DNA from: Bacteroidales bacterium
Lineage (GTDB): Bacteria; Bacteroidota; Bacteroidia; Bacteroidales; Marinilabiliaceae
Direction of reading: 5' to 3'
Length of the DNA stretch: 57,544 nucleotides
NCBI GenBank assembly: GCA_004552385.1
Contig: SFOL01000003.1
Span: forward strand, 1 to 57,544
The translations under genes were made by a program, and so were the position numbers. Positions 7,572 through 15,995 of the stretch are shown here, piece by piece (the first letter of the stretch is position 1; each line of letters opens with the position of its first letter). Below the pieces are notes generated by a model, which searched no databases, had not been told where the DNA came from, and saw only the letters and a program-made list of their open reading frames with translations.

Positions 7572-8894
7572 TTGGTGTCCCGCAAGCTGCTTTTGTCCGT
7601 CATGTTGCTTATGGCGTGCAATCTGTGGTTTGTGCAGTATGGCAGTCTTACCTATTCCGAGCCTCTCTTCCTTGTCGTCTCCTGGCTGTTCGTCTATCTG
7701 GTTTTGCGTCTTGACTCGCTACATGAGTCTGATGGTTGGCGCCGCGTGGCGCTTTGGGGTCTTGCGGCGGGTTGCGCTGTCGTGGTGGCATATCTTGTCC
7801 GCACCGTCGGTCTCGGTCTCGGTCTCGCCGGACTTGTTTACCTCCTCGTCCGCCGCGCTTGGCGGCAGTCGGCATCCTTCTTGGGCGGCATTTTGTTGTT
7901 CCTTGCCTTGTGGACGGGTGTCAAGGCTCTCGCCTGGCCCGACCTGAAGGCCGACACTCACCAGCTTCAGACCCTCTTGCAGGTTGACCCCTACGATCCA
8001 GCCCAGGGGCTTGAGACTCCCAAGGGGTACGTCATGCGCTTTGTCGGCAACTCTGACAAGTATCTGTCAAAGCACTACGTCAAGATGCTCGGTTTCAGGG
8101 ATAAGGATAGCCGCGAGACCAGCCGCGCCGTGACTGCTCTCCTTTACGCCCTCTTTCTCTACGGGGCGTGGCTCGCCTTCCGTCGTCGCGACCGGGCCGT
8201 CATCCTTGTCGCAATAGTGACGGCCGTGATGCTGGGCATCACTTTTTTCTCGCTCCAGGTCCTTTGGGATCAATTCCGCCTCATTCTTCCTTTTGTGGCA
8301 ATGATGCATGTCGTCATCCTCTATGCCCTTTCCGACCTTGTTCGTCTGGTCGCCAAAGACTCAACGAGCATCGTCATGGGCGCGCTTGTCGGGCTCTGCT
8401 CTTTCGTCCTCTTCACCAAGGAGGTCAAAAGCGTCGACTTCGTCACGTTGCGGAAGAACCTCTCGACCGACCCTCTCTACGGCTACACGCCCGACTGGTA
8501 TAACTACCTCACCCTCTGCCGCGAAGTGGGCAGCCAGCTCACGTCCGATGAATATTATGTGGCGTGCCGCAAGCCCGACTTGGCCCGTATTTATGCCGGC
8601 GGTAAACGTTTCTACGGCATCTACAACATTCCGAGCGAGGACCCCGATGAGCTTGTCGATTTGCTCAGAAGGAATAATGTCACGCACATCATCGTAGCCA
8701 GTCTCAGGCGCGACCCTGCGCAAGCCGGCCTCGGGGTCATCAACACCATCCATCGTTACCTCTACCGCATTCTGCAGGTCTACCCGGCATTCCTCGAGCA
8801 GGTGGCGCAGGTCGGCGGCCAGGATGACGAACCCGCCGCGCTCTACAAGCTAAACTATGATAAGGCCGTCCGGGTGGCGGATGGGGCACAATAG
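7572..8894 (+). CDS. C-terminal part of a frameshifted multi-pass glycosyltransferase-like protein
   Basis: This 440-residue frame holds most of a GT-C-type membrane protein. Hydrophobic helices fall at about residues 8-25, 30-45, 58-78, 80-105, 180-200, 205-230 and 240-290, and a soluble C-terminal domain of about 150 residues follows. No real start is expected at 7572: the coding frame is open upstream to about 7500 and joins the fragment at 7225-7515, giving about 556 residues if repaired. Such proteins transfer a sugar from a lipid-linked donor. The methyltransferase-GT2 fusion 8 bases later could supply that donor. Confidence 0.7.
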   Translation: MVSRKLLLSVMLLMACNLWFVQYGSLTYSEPLFLVVSWLFVYLVLRLDSLHESDGWRRVALWGLAAGCAVVVAYLVRTVGLGLGLAGLVYLLVRRAWRQSASFLGGILLFLALWTGVKALAWPDLKADTHQLQTLLQVDPYDPAQGLETPKGYVMRFVGNSDKYLSKHYVKMLGFRDKDSRETSRAVTALLYALFLYGAWLAFRRRDRAVILVAIVTAVMLGITFFSLQVLWDQFRLILPFVAMMHVVILYALSDLVRLVAKDSTSIVMGALVGLCSFVLFTKEVKSVDFVTLRKNLSTDPLYGYTPDWYNYLTLCREVGSQLTSDEYYVACRKPDLARIYAGGKRFYGIYNIPSEDPDELVDLLRRNNVTHIIVASLRRDPAQAGLGVINTIHRYLYRILQVYPAFLEQVAQVGGQDDEPAALYKLNYDKAVRVADGAQ

Positions 8895-8902
8895 CAGATC
8901 AA

Positions 8903-10327
8903 ATGATGGCAGACATCAAGCAATATTTCAGCACCCTCGCTCCGAAATGGCGCGCATACAGGTCTAAGAGGGCCTATTACTGGAATCAGATTACGCGCTT
9001 CGTCTCGTTCTACATGAACCCCGGCCAGTCCGTCATCGAGATAGGATGCGCCGCGGGCGACATGATTGCCCAAGTGCCGGGCCGGCGCAAAGTAGGCATT
9101 GACTTTTGTCCCGAGCTGGTGGAGCAGGCCCGTGAGGCGCATCCCGATGTTGAGTTCCACGTCATGGAGGCCGAGAATATCACGCTCTCCGAGAAGTTCG
9201 ACGTCATTCTGCTATCCAACCTCACAGGCTACCTCATGGACATTGAACTCGTCCTCGACCAGGTGGCCAAGCTCTGCCATCCGCACTCGCGTGTCATCAT
9301 AACGTCTTACAACCGGATGTGGGAGCCGCTCATAAGCTTTGCCGAGCTTATCGGCTTAAAGCGCAAAGGCCCGGAGCAGAACTGGCTCTCGAAAGACGAT
9401 ATGCGAAATCTGCTCTCGTTGACCGGTTTCGAGACCTACCGTACGAACAGCTCCATGCTCGTGCCCTTCAACATACCCCTTGTCGCCCCTCTTTTCAACA
9501 GGATCATCTCACACCTGCCCCTTATGGGCTACGTCTCGCTCAACGACTACATATTCGCCCGCCCCATGCCCGAAGACGGTCATGCGTCTGACGACTGGCG
9601 CACGCGATACTCGGTCTCGGTGGTGATTCCCGCGCGAAATGAGAGCGGCAACATACGAGCGGCGGTCGAACGGCTGCCTGAGATGGGTTCGCACACCGAG
9701 ATTATCTTTGTCGAGGGCAACTCGACCGACGACACGTGGCAGGAGATTGGCAGGGTCTGCAAAGAATATGAGGGCAGGCGCGACGTCAAGATGGCGCAGC
9801 AAGACGGTCGCGGCAAGGGCGACGCGGTGCGTAAAGGCTATGCTATGGCCTCAGGCGACATATTAATGATTCTTGACGCCGACCTCACCGTCCCGCCGGA
9901 GGATCTGCCAAAGTTCTATAGGGCCATCGCCACGGGCAAGGGGGAGTTTATCAATGGTGTGAGGCTTGTCTACCCCATGGAGAAGGGGTCTATGCGGACG
10001 CTCAACACCCTTGGCAACCACTTCTTCTCATCGCTCTTCTCCTGGATTCTGGAGACGCCTATCAAAGATACACTTTGCGGCACCAAGGTTATGTTCCGCA
10101 AAGACTACCTCCGCCTCGCCGCAGGTCGCTCCTTTTTTGGCGACTTCGACCCGTTTGGCGACTTCGACCTGCTCTTCGGCGCTCACAAGCTCAACTTGCG
10201 TATGGTCGATCTGCCGATCAGGTACAGGGAGCGTAAGTATGGGACTACCAATATATCAAGGTTCCGTCATGGCCTGTTGCTGCTCAAAATGAGCGCGTTC
10301 GCAGCCACCAAGATAAGGTTCCGTTAA
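8903..10327 (+). CDS. Fused SAM methyltransferase and family 2 glycosyltransferase
   Basis: This 474-residue protein has two enzyme domains. Residues 1 to about 215 form a class I SAM-dependent methyltransferase with the SAM loop VIEIGCAAGDM near residue 45. Residues from about 235 form a GT2 glycosyltransferase of the dolichol-phosphate-mannose/glucose synthase type. SVVIPARNE opens that domain, LDADLTVPPEDL near 330 holds the DxD metal site, and DTLCGTKVMFRK follows. It lacks the C-terminal membrane helices of GtrB-type enzymes. The preceding gene encodes a GT-C-like protein, which suggests a lipid-linked sugar pathway. The acceptor is unknown. Confidence 0.85.
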   Translation: MMADIKQYFSTLAPKWRAYRSKRAYYWNQITRFVSFYMNPGQSVIEIGCAAGDMIAQVPGRRKVGIDFCPELVEQAREAHPDVEFHVMEAENITLSEKFDVILLSNLTGYLMDIELVLDQVAKLCHPHSRVIITSYNRMWEPLISFAELIGLKRKGPEQNWLSKDDMRNLLSLTGFETYRTNSSMLVPFNIPLVAPLFNRIISHLPLMGYVSLNDYIFARPMPEDGHASDDWRTRYSVSVVIPARNESGNIRAAVERLPEMGSHTEIIFVEGNSTDDTWQEIGRVCKEYEGRRDVKMAQQDGRGKGDAVRKGYAMASGDILMILDADLTVPPEDLPKFYRAIATGKGEFINGVRLVYPMEKGSMRTLNTLGNHFFSSLFSWILETPIKDTLCGTKVMFRKDYLRLAAGRSFFGDFDPFGDFDLLFGAHKLNLRMVDLPIRYRERKYGTTNISRFRHGLLLLKMSAFAATKIRFR

Positions 10328-10348
10328 CTATTTATTCCTCACAAGGTT

Positions 10349-10813
10349 TTGAAGAGGGCTATTTTCCCCGGGTCTTTCGACCCTTTCACGGTCGGACACG
10401 AGAGCATCGTGCTGCGCGGCCTTGACATATTCGACGAGATTGTCGTGGCTGTCGGTGTCAACGCCGACAAGCGGTGCATGTTCTCTACCGAGCGGAGGGT
10501 GGAGTTTATCGAGACGGTGTTCGCTGACCGTCCGCAGGTCTCAGTCTCCACCTATGAGGGGCTGACCGTCGATTTCGCCAAAGAAATCGGATGCAGCCAC
10601 ATACTCAGGGGGTTGAGGACGTCCGCCGATTTCGAGTTTGAGAGGGCCATAGCCCAGGTCAACAGGCAAATGACTGGCATTGACACAGTCTTCCTGCTCA
10701 CTACGCCCGAGCACACGCCCATCAACAGCACCATCGTCCGCGACATTTTGCGCCATGGCGGAGACGCGTCCCTCTTCTTGCCCCAGCGTATTAGAGGTCT
10801 GGTGAGATGGTGA
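10349..10813 (+). CDS. coaD: Phosphopantetheine adenylyltransferase
   Basis: CoaD joins ATP and 4'-phosphopantetheine to make dephospho-CoA, the penultimate step of CoA synthesis. The 154-residue protein has the nucleotidyltransferase motif GSFDPFTVGH at residues 8-17, and GLRTSADFEFE near residue 89 is typical of the family. The start is TTG: the only upstream in-frame codons before a stop contain no ATG, and TTG gives the usual MKRAIFPGSFDP N-terminus. The end overlaps the next gene by seven bases. Confidence 0.95.
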   Translation: MKRAIFPGSFDPFTVGHESIVLRGLDIFDEIVVAVGVNADKRCMFSTERRVEFIETVFADRPQVSVSTYEGLTVDFAKEIGCSHILRGLRTSADFEFERAIAQVNRQMTGIDTVFLLTTPEHTPINSTIVRDILRHGGDASLFLPQRIRGLVRW

Positions 10814-12297
10814 TTCTTACGTTTATAATTGCTTTTGCCGCCTTCCTCCTCATGCCCGAGGCGGCCTGCTTTGCCAAGAGTGTCATAGTGACCGGCAAAG
10901 CACCTGGCTATGCCAACAGTGTGCTGGTCATGAGGGCGCAGAGAGACCCCGTCAGCCGGGCCTCTTACGATCTGGCGTCGGCGACGGTCTCCGCCGACGG
11001 GTCTTTCCGCTTCGTGGCGGACGTGAGCGAGGTGACTCTCGTCACTCTCGACCTCAGTTACTACGAGGCTTACCTGTTCCTTGAGCCCGGGGCTAAATAT
11101 GAGGTCTCACTGCCTCCTTTCAAGCTGAGGCCCGATGCCGAGCGTTTCAACCCCTTTTACCAGGCCAAGCAGATAAACCTTGTCATCCGTTCTGCCTCGA
11201 GCGACCTCAATCACGCCATACGTCGCTTCGATGATGATTTTGGACGACTTTACTACACCTCGGTCGCCGCCATTGTCCGCCGCAGGGACAAACGTCTGGC
11301 CGATAGCGTGATAGCCCGGCTTGACTCTGCCGAGAGAGCCATCAACTGCCGCAACCCGTTCTTCCGGCAGCATGCGCTCTACCGCAAGGCGGAGGTCTTC
11401 GCCACCCCGCGTATGCAATATCCGCGCTCAGTCATAAGGGAATACTACGCCGGCCGCCCCGTGGCTTTTAACGTCCCCGCTTATTGGCGCACACTTGAAA
11501 TCCTCGGCTCCGATTTGGCGGAGTCAGCCGCCAAGGCCCCGATAGCCCGGAAGGTTAAGGACATCATCGACTCCGACGGGACAAAGGACGCCAAATCGGC
11601 CTCCGACGCGCTTGCGGCCGATTCGCTGTTCAGCTCCAACACGGTTTTACGCGAAGTCCTGGTGCTCCGCACTCTGAGGGGCGGCTTCTATTCGGGTGAA
11701 ATACCCGACGGGCGGGCTGACACACTTTTGGTCAGTGCGGCGCGCGATTTCAAGACAAAGCGGGTGAGGATTATGGCGGCTAACGTATATGCGGGCAAGA
11801 ACAGGCTCAAGGCGGGCCTCCCCGCTCCAGATTTTTCTCTTACTGACAACAATGACCGCACCATAAGCCTCAGTTCTTTCCGAGGGCGATTTCTTTACCT
11901 CTGTTTCATGCATTCCGAGAACTATGAGTGCATGAAGGCGCTGCCCGTGCTCGACAACATGGCTCAGCTCCACCGGGCGGATCTTGACGTCTTGTGCGTG
12001 TTCTCTGACGATGATGCCGACGCTCTTTACGCCAAGCTCGCAAAACAGAGTCACGTCTGGAGGGGTATTTCATGGATAACCAGCCAGCGAATCCTGTCCG
12101 ACTATGAGGTCCGAGGCCTCCCCACCTACTTCCTTATAGACCCCGACGGATGCGTCTCCATAGCTCAGGCCCCGGGACCGTCAGAAAATGTCGGCCCGGC
12201 AATAGCCGAGTGCATCAGGCGCTATAAGGTTATCAGGCGAAAAGGGCGCGTCGAGGTGCCAAGAACTATTTATGACATTGCGAACGATGGCAAATAA
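10807..12297 (+). CDS. Secreted thioredoxin-fold (TlpA-like) protein lacking CxxC
   Basis: This 496-residue protein begins with a signal peptide (about 1-23). Next comes a DUF4369-like beta domain to about residue 105, a helical middle region, and a C-terminal TlpA/AhpC-type thioredoxin domain from about 335 (GLPAPDFSLTDNN). The usual WCxxC position reads HSENYECM, so only one Cys remains, while the cis-Pro segment GLPTYFLIDPDG is intact. It is therefore probably not a normal disulfide reductase. It overlaps coaD by seven bases. Domain order is typical of Bacteroidetes periplasmic proteins; the substrate is unknown. Confidence 0.75.
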   Translation: MVILTFIIAFAAFLLMPEAACFAKSVIVTGKAPGYANSVLVMRAQRDPVSRASYDLASATVSADGSFRFVADVSEVTLVTLDLSYYEAYLFLEPGAKYEVSLPPFKLRPDAERFNPFYQAKQINLVIRSASSDLNHAIRRFDDDFGRLYYTSVAAIVRRRDKRLADSVIARLDSAERAINCRNPFFRQHALYRKAEVFATPRMQYPRSVIREYYAGRPVAFNVPAYWRTLEILGSDLAESAAKAPIARKVKDIIDSDGTKDAKSASDALAADSLFSSNTVLREVLVLRTLRGGFYSGEIPDGRADTLLVSAARDFKTKRVRIMAANVYAGKNRLKAGLPAPDFSLTDNNDRTISLSSFRGRFLYLCFMHSENYECMKALPVLDNMAQLHRADLDVLCVFSDDDADALYAKLAKQSHVWRGISWITSQRILSDYEVRGLPTYFLIDPDGCVSIAQAPGPSENVGPAIAECIRRYKVIRRKGRVEVPRTIYDIANDGK

Positions 12298-12335
12298 CCC
12301 GTTCGACTAATTTTTTATTTATAATCTGTAGTAAC

Positions 12336-12785
12336 GTGATTAGCAAAAGGTTGAAACTGCACCCGGCTGCGCTTGCAGACAAGACGGAGGTGCTTGTCCG
12401 CTTCAGCGACGTCGATATGATGAGAGTGGCGTGGCACGGCAGTTACGTGGCTTATCTCGAAGACGGGCGTGAACATTTCGGCAAGACATTCAAGGGTGTG
12501 GGCTACGATGACTATTTCCGCACTGGCTACGTCGCGCCAGTCGTCAACCTTACCATTGATTATAAGCAGAGCCTCAAGTGCGGCGACGTGGCTGTGGTCG
12601 AGACTCGCTACATCCCCACCGAGGGCGCCAAGTTGATCCTCGAGTACGTCATTTACCGCAAGAGCGACATGGCCGTCATGGCAACGGCGCAGACGACTCA
12701 GATGTTCATGACGGCAGATGGCGAGGTTCAGTATACCGACCCGGACTTCTTCGTGGAGTGGAAGAGGCGATGGCTGAAGAATTAA
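12336..12785 (+). CDS. Hotdog-fold acyl-CoA/acyl-ACP thioesterase
   Basis: This 149-residue protein matches the 4-hydroxybenzoyl-CoA thioesterase/YbgC family, which hydrolyses acyl thioesters. The signature VRFSDVDMMRVAWHGSYVAYLEDGR near residue 21 contains the catalytic Asp and the WH..Y motif. The start is GTG; no better start is seen. It sits 38 bases after the TlpA-like gene and 31 bases before a NodB deacetylase. Relatives occur in aryl-polyene and flexirubin clusters, but no ketosynthase is nearby, so that role is only a possibility. Confidence 0.85.
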   Translation: MISKRLKLHPAALADKTEVLVRFSDVDMMRVAWHGSYVAYLEDGREHFGKTFKGVGYDDYFRTGYVAPVVNLTIDYKQSLKCGDVAVVETRYIPTEGAKLILEYVIYRKSDMAVMATAQTTQMFMTADGEVQYTDPDFFVEWKRRWLKN

Positions 12786-12816
12786 GTGCTTCTTTTTATC
12801 CGTCTAAGATATTGCT

Positions 12817-13503
12817 ATGCATAGTGCGCTGCTTGTCGTTCTTGTCAGTGCGGCCGTCGCTGGCGGTGTTGGTGTTTTCGCCTATGGCGCCGCGTGCATA
12901 AGGAGTGGAATCTTTGTCCGCGCCGTTTGCCGTCTGCCGCAGGACCGGTCCCTGTTGCCTTTCCGTCTGCCCGATGAGCAGCGCATCCTTCTGACATTTG
13001 ATGACGGCCCTGACCCCGATGTGACGCCTCGGGTTCTCGATGTGCTCGAGCGTCATGGCCATCGGGCCATATTCTTCATCATCGGGTCGAAGGCCGAGGC
13101 CCATCCTGATCTTGTCCGTGAGATTGTCAGGCGAGGTCATATCGTCGGCAACCATACCTACGCCCACTCGCCGTGGGCCAACTTCCTTGGCTCCAGGCAC
13201 CTTATTAGGGATATCGAAAGGACCGATGATGCCATCGAGAAGGCTTGCGGAGTAAGACCCAAGCTCTTCCGTCCTCCTCTTGGCGTCTCACCCCATTTCC
13301 TGCGTAAAGTGGTGCGCCAGACGGGCCATGTCGTCGTAGGCTGGGACGTCCGCTCGCTCGACACGCGCCTCGAGCCGCGCGACGTCATTATGAGTCGCAT
13401 CGCAAAAGGGCTTCACTCCGGCAGCATCGTCCTCCTCCACGACCGCCTGCCTGGTGCCGACTCTCTCGCCGAAGCCACCCTCAGCCTCCCTCTGGCTGAT
13501 TGA
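12817..13503 (+). CDS. Polysaccharide deacetylase (NodB domain), membrane-anchored
   Basis: This 228-residue protein has an N-terminal membrane anchor (about residues 4-26) and then a NodB/CE4 domain. LTFDDGPDPD near residue 58 holds the catalytic and metal Asp. HTYAHS near 109 gives the two metal His residues, RPPLG near 151 is the third motif, and LLHD near 211 carries the last His. Such enzymes remove N- or O-acetyl groups from cell-wall or exported sugars; the substrate cannot be read from sequence. All key residues are present. It ends a likely run beginning at coaD. Confidence 0.9.
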   Translation: MHSALLVVLVSAAVAGGVGVFAYGAACIRSGIFVRAVCRLPQDRSLLPFRLPDEQRILLTFDDGPDPDVTPRVLDVLERHGHRAIFFIIGSKAEAHPDLVREIVRRGHIVGNHTYAHSPWANFLGSRHLIRDIERTDDAIEKACGVRPKLFRPPLGVSPHFLRKVVRQTGHVVVGWDVRSLDTRLEPRDVIMSRIAKGLHSGSIVLLHDRLPGADSLAEATLSLPLAD

Positions 13504-13638
13504 ACTGAATGTTGTCGCGGCTCTTTTTAGCCCGCCGACCTCCGTCATCACATTGACTATTAATGCCGCCGAGCAGGACGCCTTTACCCGCGTTCAGCCC
13601 GGCTCGTTTTTTGTGTGCGTAGACCTTCCGTTTTTCGC

Positions 13639-13646
13639 TATATTTG
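13639..13646 (+). promoter_or_regulatory. Candidate -7 box upstream of the YD-repeat gene
   Basis: TATATTTG at 13639-13646 fits TAnnTTTG and lies 35 bases before the ATG at 13681. The nearest TTTG (13610-13613) is 25 bases upstream, longer than usual, so this is a partial match. Confidence 0.4.
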
Positions 13647-13680
13647 TTTAGAATAACCATCCAATAACAGCCATTAGCCG

Positions 13681-15408
13681 ATGCCCTGCTTACGCCACAT
13701 ATTGATATTTACAGCCCTCGCGTTATTCTCAATGCCGGCTGTCGCGTCAGCCACGCGCCAGCAGTCTCCCTCCATGCCGGACAGCATTGTCACCACCGAC
13801 GGCTCGGGGCGCGTCATCGCCCGCTCTGTGTTCTCGCGGCAAGACGGCGCCATGGAGGAGATCCGTTACGATATGGGGGGCGAGGTTGTGTCGCAAGCAA
13901 AGGTGGTGTCGGTTTCAGATAAGTCCGGCCGCATGAAGTCAAAGACGGAGTACATCCTTGAGGGAGGGGGCTGGCGGCTCGTGCGCCGTGCCGTTTTCGT
14001 CTACGATGCCCACGGCAATCTCACCCAGGAGACTGTGCGCGAGACGCGCGGGCGGCAGACGAGCGCTTTACATTCTTACTCTCCGCAGGGCCGCCTGATG
14101 TCCCGGATCATGTTTGTCTGGGATTACGACGATGTCGACTGGGCTCCTGCCGAAAAGTTCGAGTACTCTTACTCTTCCGACCCCTACCCCGCGCCGGGAC
14201 GCCTTTATGCCCTGAGAACTCATTACGAATGGGGCGGAGATGAGGCGGGATGGGTCAGAAAGTGCGACACCCAGAGCATTGATTATGACGATGAGTGCCG
14301 TCCTTGCTTGGTATGTTTTGAGGATTCCGTTTCGCCCGAGGCGCGTTGCGACTCTTACTCCTATGACGCTTACGGCCGCCTGACGTCGGTCGTCCATGGC
14401 CACTATGTCGGCAACGCCTTGTCGGTAGACTCGAGCGAGGTGACCGTCTATGACGCCGCCGGCCGAGTCTCGCGCCGAAATGCATATGGTTCGCAGGGCC
14501 GGCTCGCCAAGTCTTATAACTACTATTACCCCGACAGGGCAAAAGCTCCTCGCGGGTTGCCGGCTCCACTGCGCCTCGACAGCGTTGTCACTATATCCGC
14601 CGATGGTGAAACGCCAATGCTCCGCACCTACTATCTCTACGATTCCCGTGGCCGTCTCGCAATAGAGCGTAGTCAGGCGCCTGCCGATGGCTCATGGGCT
14701 GACCTCTTAGTCAAAACTTACCGCAGAGATCAGAGTGGCGTTGTGAACTCAACCGTCACATTGCGCTACTCGTCACCTTGCACCGATTTTGAGGAGCAGG
14801 CGCCGTCCGCTTACACTGTGACCATCCTTGATGAGAAGGGCAACCCTGTCCAGGAGTATGACCATTCTTCGGCCGACACCCTGTGCGGCTCGGCCTGTTT
14901 TGCAAATGCGTACGATTCTCATGGCAGGCTCGTCTCGTCAGTCAAGACTACCGTCTCACCGGCGGGGGACTATGAGGTGCAAGACTCGACCTCGTTCGCC
15001 TATGATGTGTACAACATGTTTGAGTCTGACGCGTCAAAGTCCGACTCTGTCAGTGCTAACGTGTTCTCTCGCGCATGGATGCGCCTTGCCGGCTTCTTCA
15101 GATCAGACGATGCTAAGATGTCGGCCGAGACTGACTCTCTGCCAACTGTCGACTGGACCTCGTGCGTCGAGAGGCGGACCTCTTCTTCCGTAGGCCGCGT
15201 CAAGTCACTCGCTTATTACGATTCCGATGGCCGGCTTTTGCTTGAATATTCATACGAATGGAGCCCAGAGGGCAACACTTGGGTGATGGTAGGGAAGAAT
15301 GAATATAAGACGATCGGAAAACACCTGAAGGAGTGCCGACATTACGATAAGAGCGCCTCGCATCATGATTTTGTTCTCGTTTCGCTCCGCAGGTTCTACT
15401 ATTATTAA
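13681..15408 (+). CDS. Secreted YD-repeat-like protein of unknown function
   Basis: This 575-residue protein has a signal peptide (about 1-24) and at least six copies of a Y-D-x-x-G-R/N-L-type motif: YDAHGNLTQE, YDAYGRLTS, YDAAGRVSR, YDSRGRLAIE, YDSHGRLVSS and YDSDGRLLLE. These resemble the YD repeats of Rhs/teneurin proteins, but there is no Rhs core cage, no toxin tip and no T9SS sorting domain. Tyr/Asp-rich proteins of this sort occur widely in Bacteroidales without a known role. It stands alone between the deacetylase and argR. I cannot assign a function. Confidence 0.7.
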   Translation: MPCLRHILIFTALALFSMPAVASATRQQSPSMPDSIVTTDGSGRVIARSVFSRQDGAMEEIRYDMGGEVVSQAKVVSVSDKSGRMKSKTEYILEGGGWRLVRRAVFVYDAHGNLTQETVRETRGRQTSALHSYSPQGRLMSRIMFVWDYDDVDWAPAEKFEYSYSSDPYPAPGRLYALRTHYEWGGDEAGWVRKCDTQSIDYDDECRPCLVCFEDSVSPEARCDSYSYDAYGRLTSVVHGHYVGNALSVDSSEVTVYDAAGRVSRRNAYGSQGRLAKSYNYYYPDRAKAPRGLPAPLRLDSVVTISADGETPMLRTYYLYDSRGRLAIERSQAPADGSWADLLVKTYRRDQSGVVNSTVTLRYSSPCTDFEEQAPSAYTVTILDEKGNPVQEYDHSSADTLCGSACFANAYDSHGRLVSSVKTTVSPAGDYEVQDSTSFAYDVYNMFESDASKSDSVSANVFSRAWMRLAGFFRSDDAKMSAETDSLPTVDWTSCVERRTSSSVGRVKSLAYYDSDGRLLLEYSYEWSPEGNTWVMVGKNEYKTIGKHLKECRHYDKSASHHDFVLVSLRRFYYY

Positions 15409-15449
15409 ATTTTATACTTTCTGAGGGTTCGCAGTATCTGTATATTGCA

Positions 15450-15457
15450 TAAATTTG
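15450..15457 (+). promoter_or_regulatory. Candidate -7 box of argR
   Basis: TAAATTTG at 15450-15457 matches TAnnTTTG and lies 19 bases before the argR ATG, giving a very short untranslated leader. TTCG at 15428-15431 is a weak -33 element 18 bases upstream. Confidence 0.5.
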
Positions 15458-15466
15458 CGCCATCAG

Positions 15467-15480
15467 TGAATAAAAATGCA
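15467..15480 (+). promoter_or_regulatory. Possible ARG box over the argR start codon
   Basis: TGAATAAAAATGCA differs at one position from the E. coli ARG-box core TGAATWWWWATTCA, and it contains the argR start codon. Binding here would give autorepression, which is common for ArgR. The Bacteroidetes ArgR site may differ from the E. coli one, so this is tentative. Confidence 0.35.
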
Positions 15481-15949
15481 ACATACAGCCAATAACACAA
15501 AGAAGATGAGGCTTCAGGCCGTCGAGAACATTGTTCGCGAGGTGCCCATTGATGGCCAAGAACAGCTGCTTAAACTTTTGAGAGAAAGGGGCTTCTCTGT
15601 GACGCAGGCGACACTTTCGAGAGACTTTAACGAGCTCCAGATAGTAAAGGTCCCTGATGGTGACGGAGGATACCGGTATATGCCCCATCCGCAGAGGGGA
15701 CAGTCTGAAGCTCAATCTTCGGTGCTCGTAAGCGTTGAGGTCTCTGGCCAGATGGCTGTAATAAGGACACGCCCCGGATATGCGAGTGCGCTCGCCGCCG
15801 AGGTTGACGACGCAAGGCTCAAGGGAGTCATGGGTACTGTGGCTGGCGATGACACGGTCCTCGTCATCCTACGAGACGATATGCGCAAAGAGGTTTTCAT
15901 GGCTGCGTTGGCGACCGTCGTCCCGGAGGCGTCGCAAAAGCTGATATGA
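15476..15949 (+). CDS. argR: Arginine repressor
   Basis: ArgR is the hexameric, arginine-responsive repressor of arginine genes. The 157-residue protein has an N-terminal winged helix with SVTQATLSRDFNELQIVK near residue 41 as the DNA-recognition helix. The C-terminal arginine-binding domain has VMGTVAGDDTVLVI near residue 122. Both the length and the domain order are normal. It heads the arginine cluster argR-GNAT-argG-argC-argD, which it probably controls. The repressor can also activate catabolism in some species; no such genes are seen here. Confidence 0.95.
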   Translation: MQHTANNTKKMRLQAVENIVREVPIDGQEQLLKLLRERGFSVTQATLSRDFNELQIVKVPDGDGGYRYMPHPQRGQSEAQSSVLVSVEVSGQMAVIRTRPGYASALAAEVDDARLKGVMGTVAGDDTVLVILRDDMRKEVFMAALATVVPEASQKLI

Positions 15950-15995
15950 ACAAGATACTACTAACAGAACAAGATATTTTTCTCCAAAGAACGAA

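Noticed and set aside
12336..13503. Aryl-polyene or flexirubin cluster at the thioesterase and deacetylase
   Set aside because: No ketosynthase, ligase, aromatic lyase or ACP is adjacent. The two genes alone do not support such a cluster.
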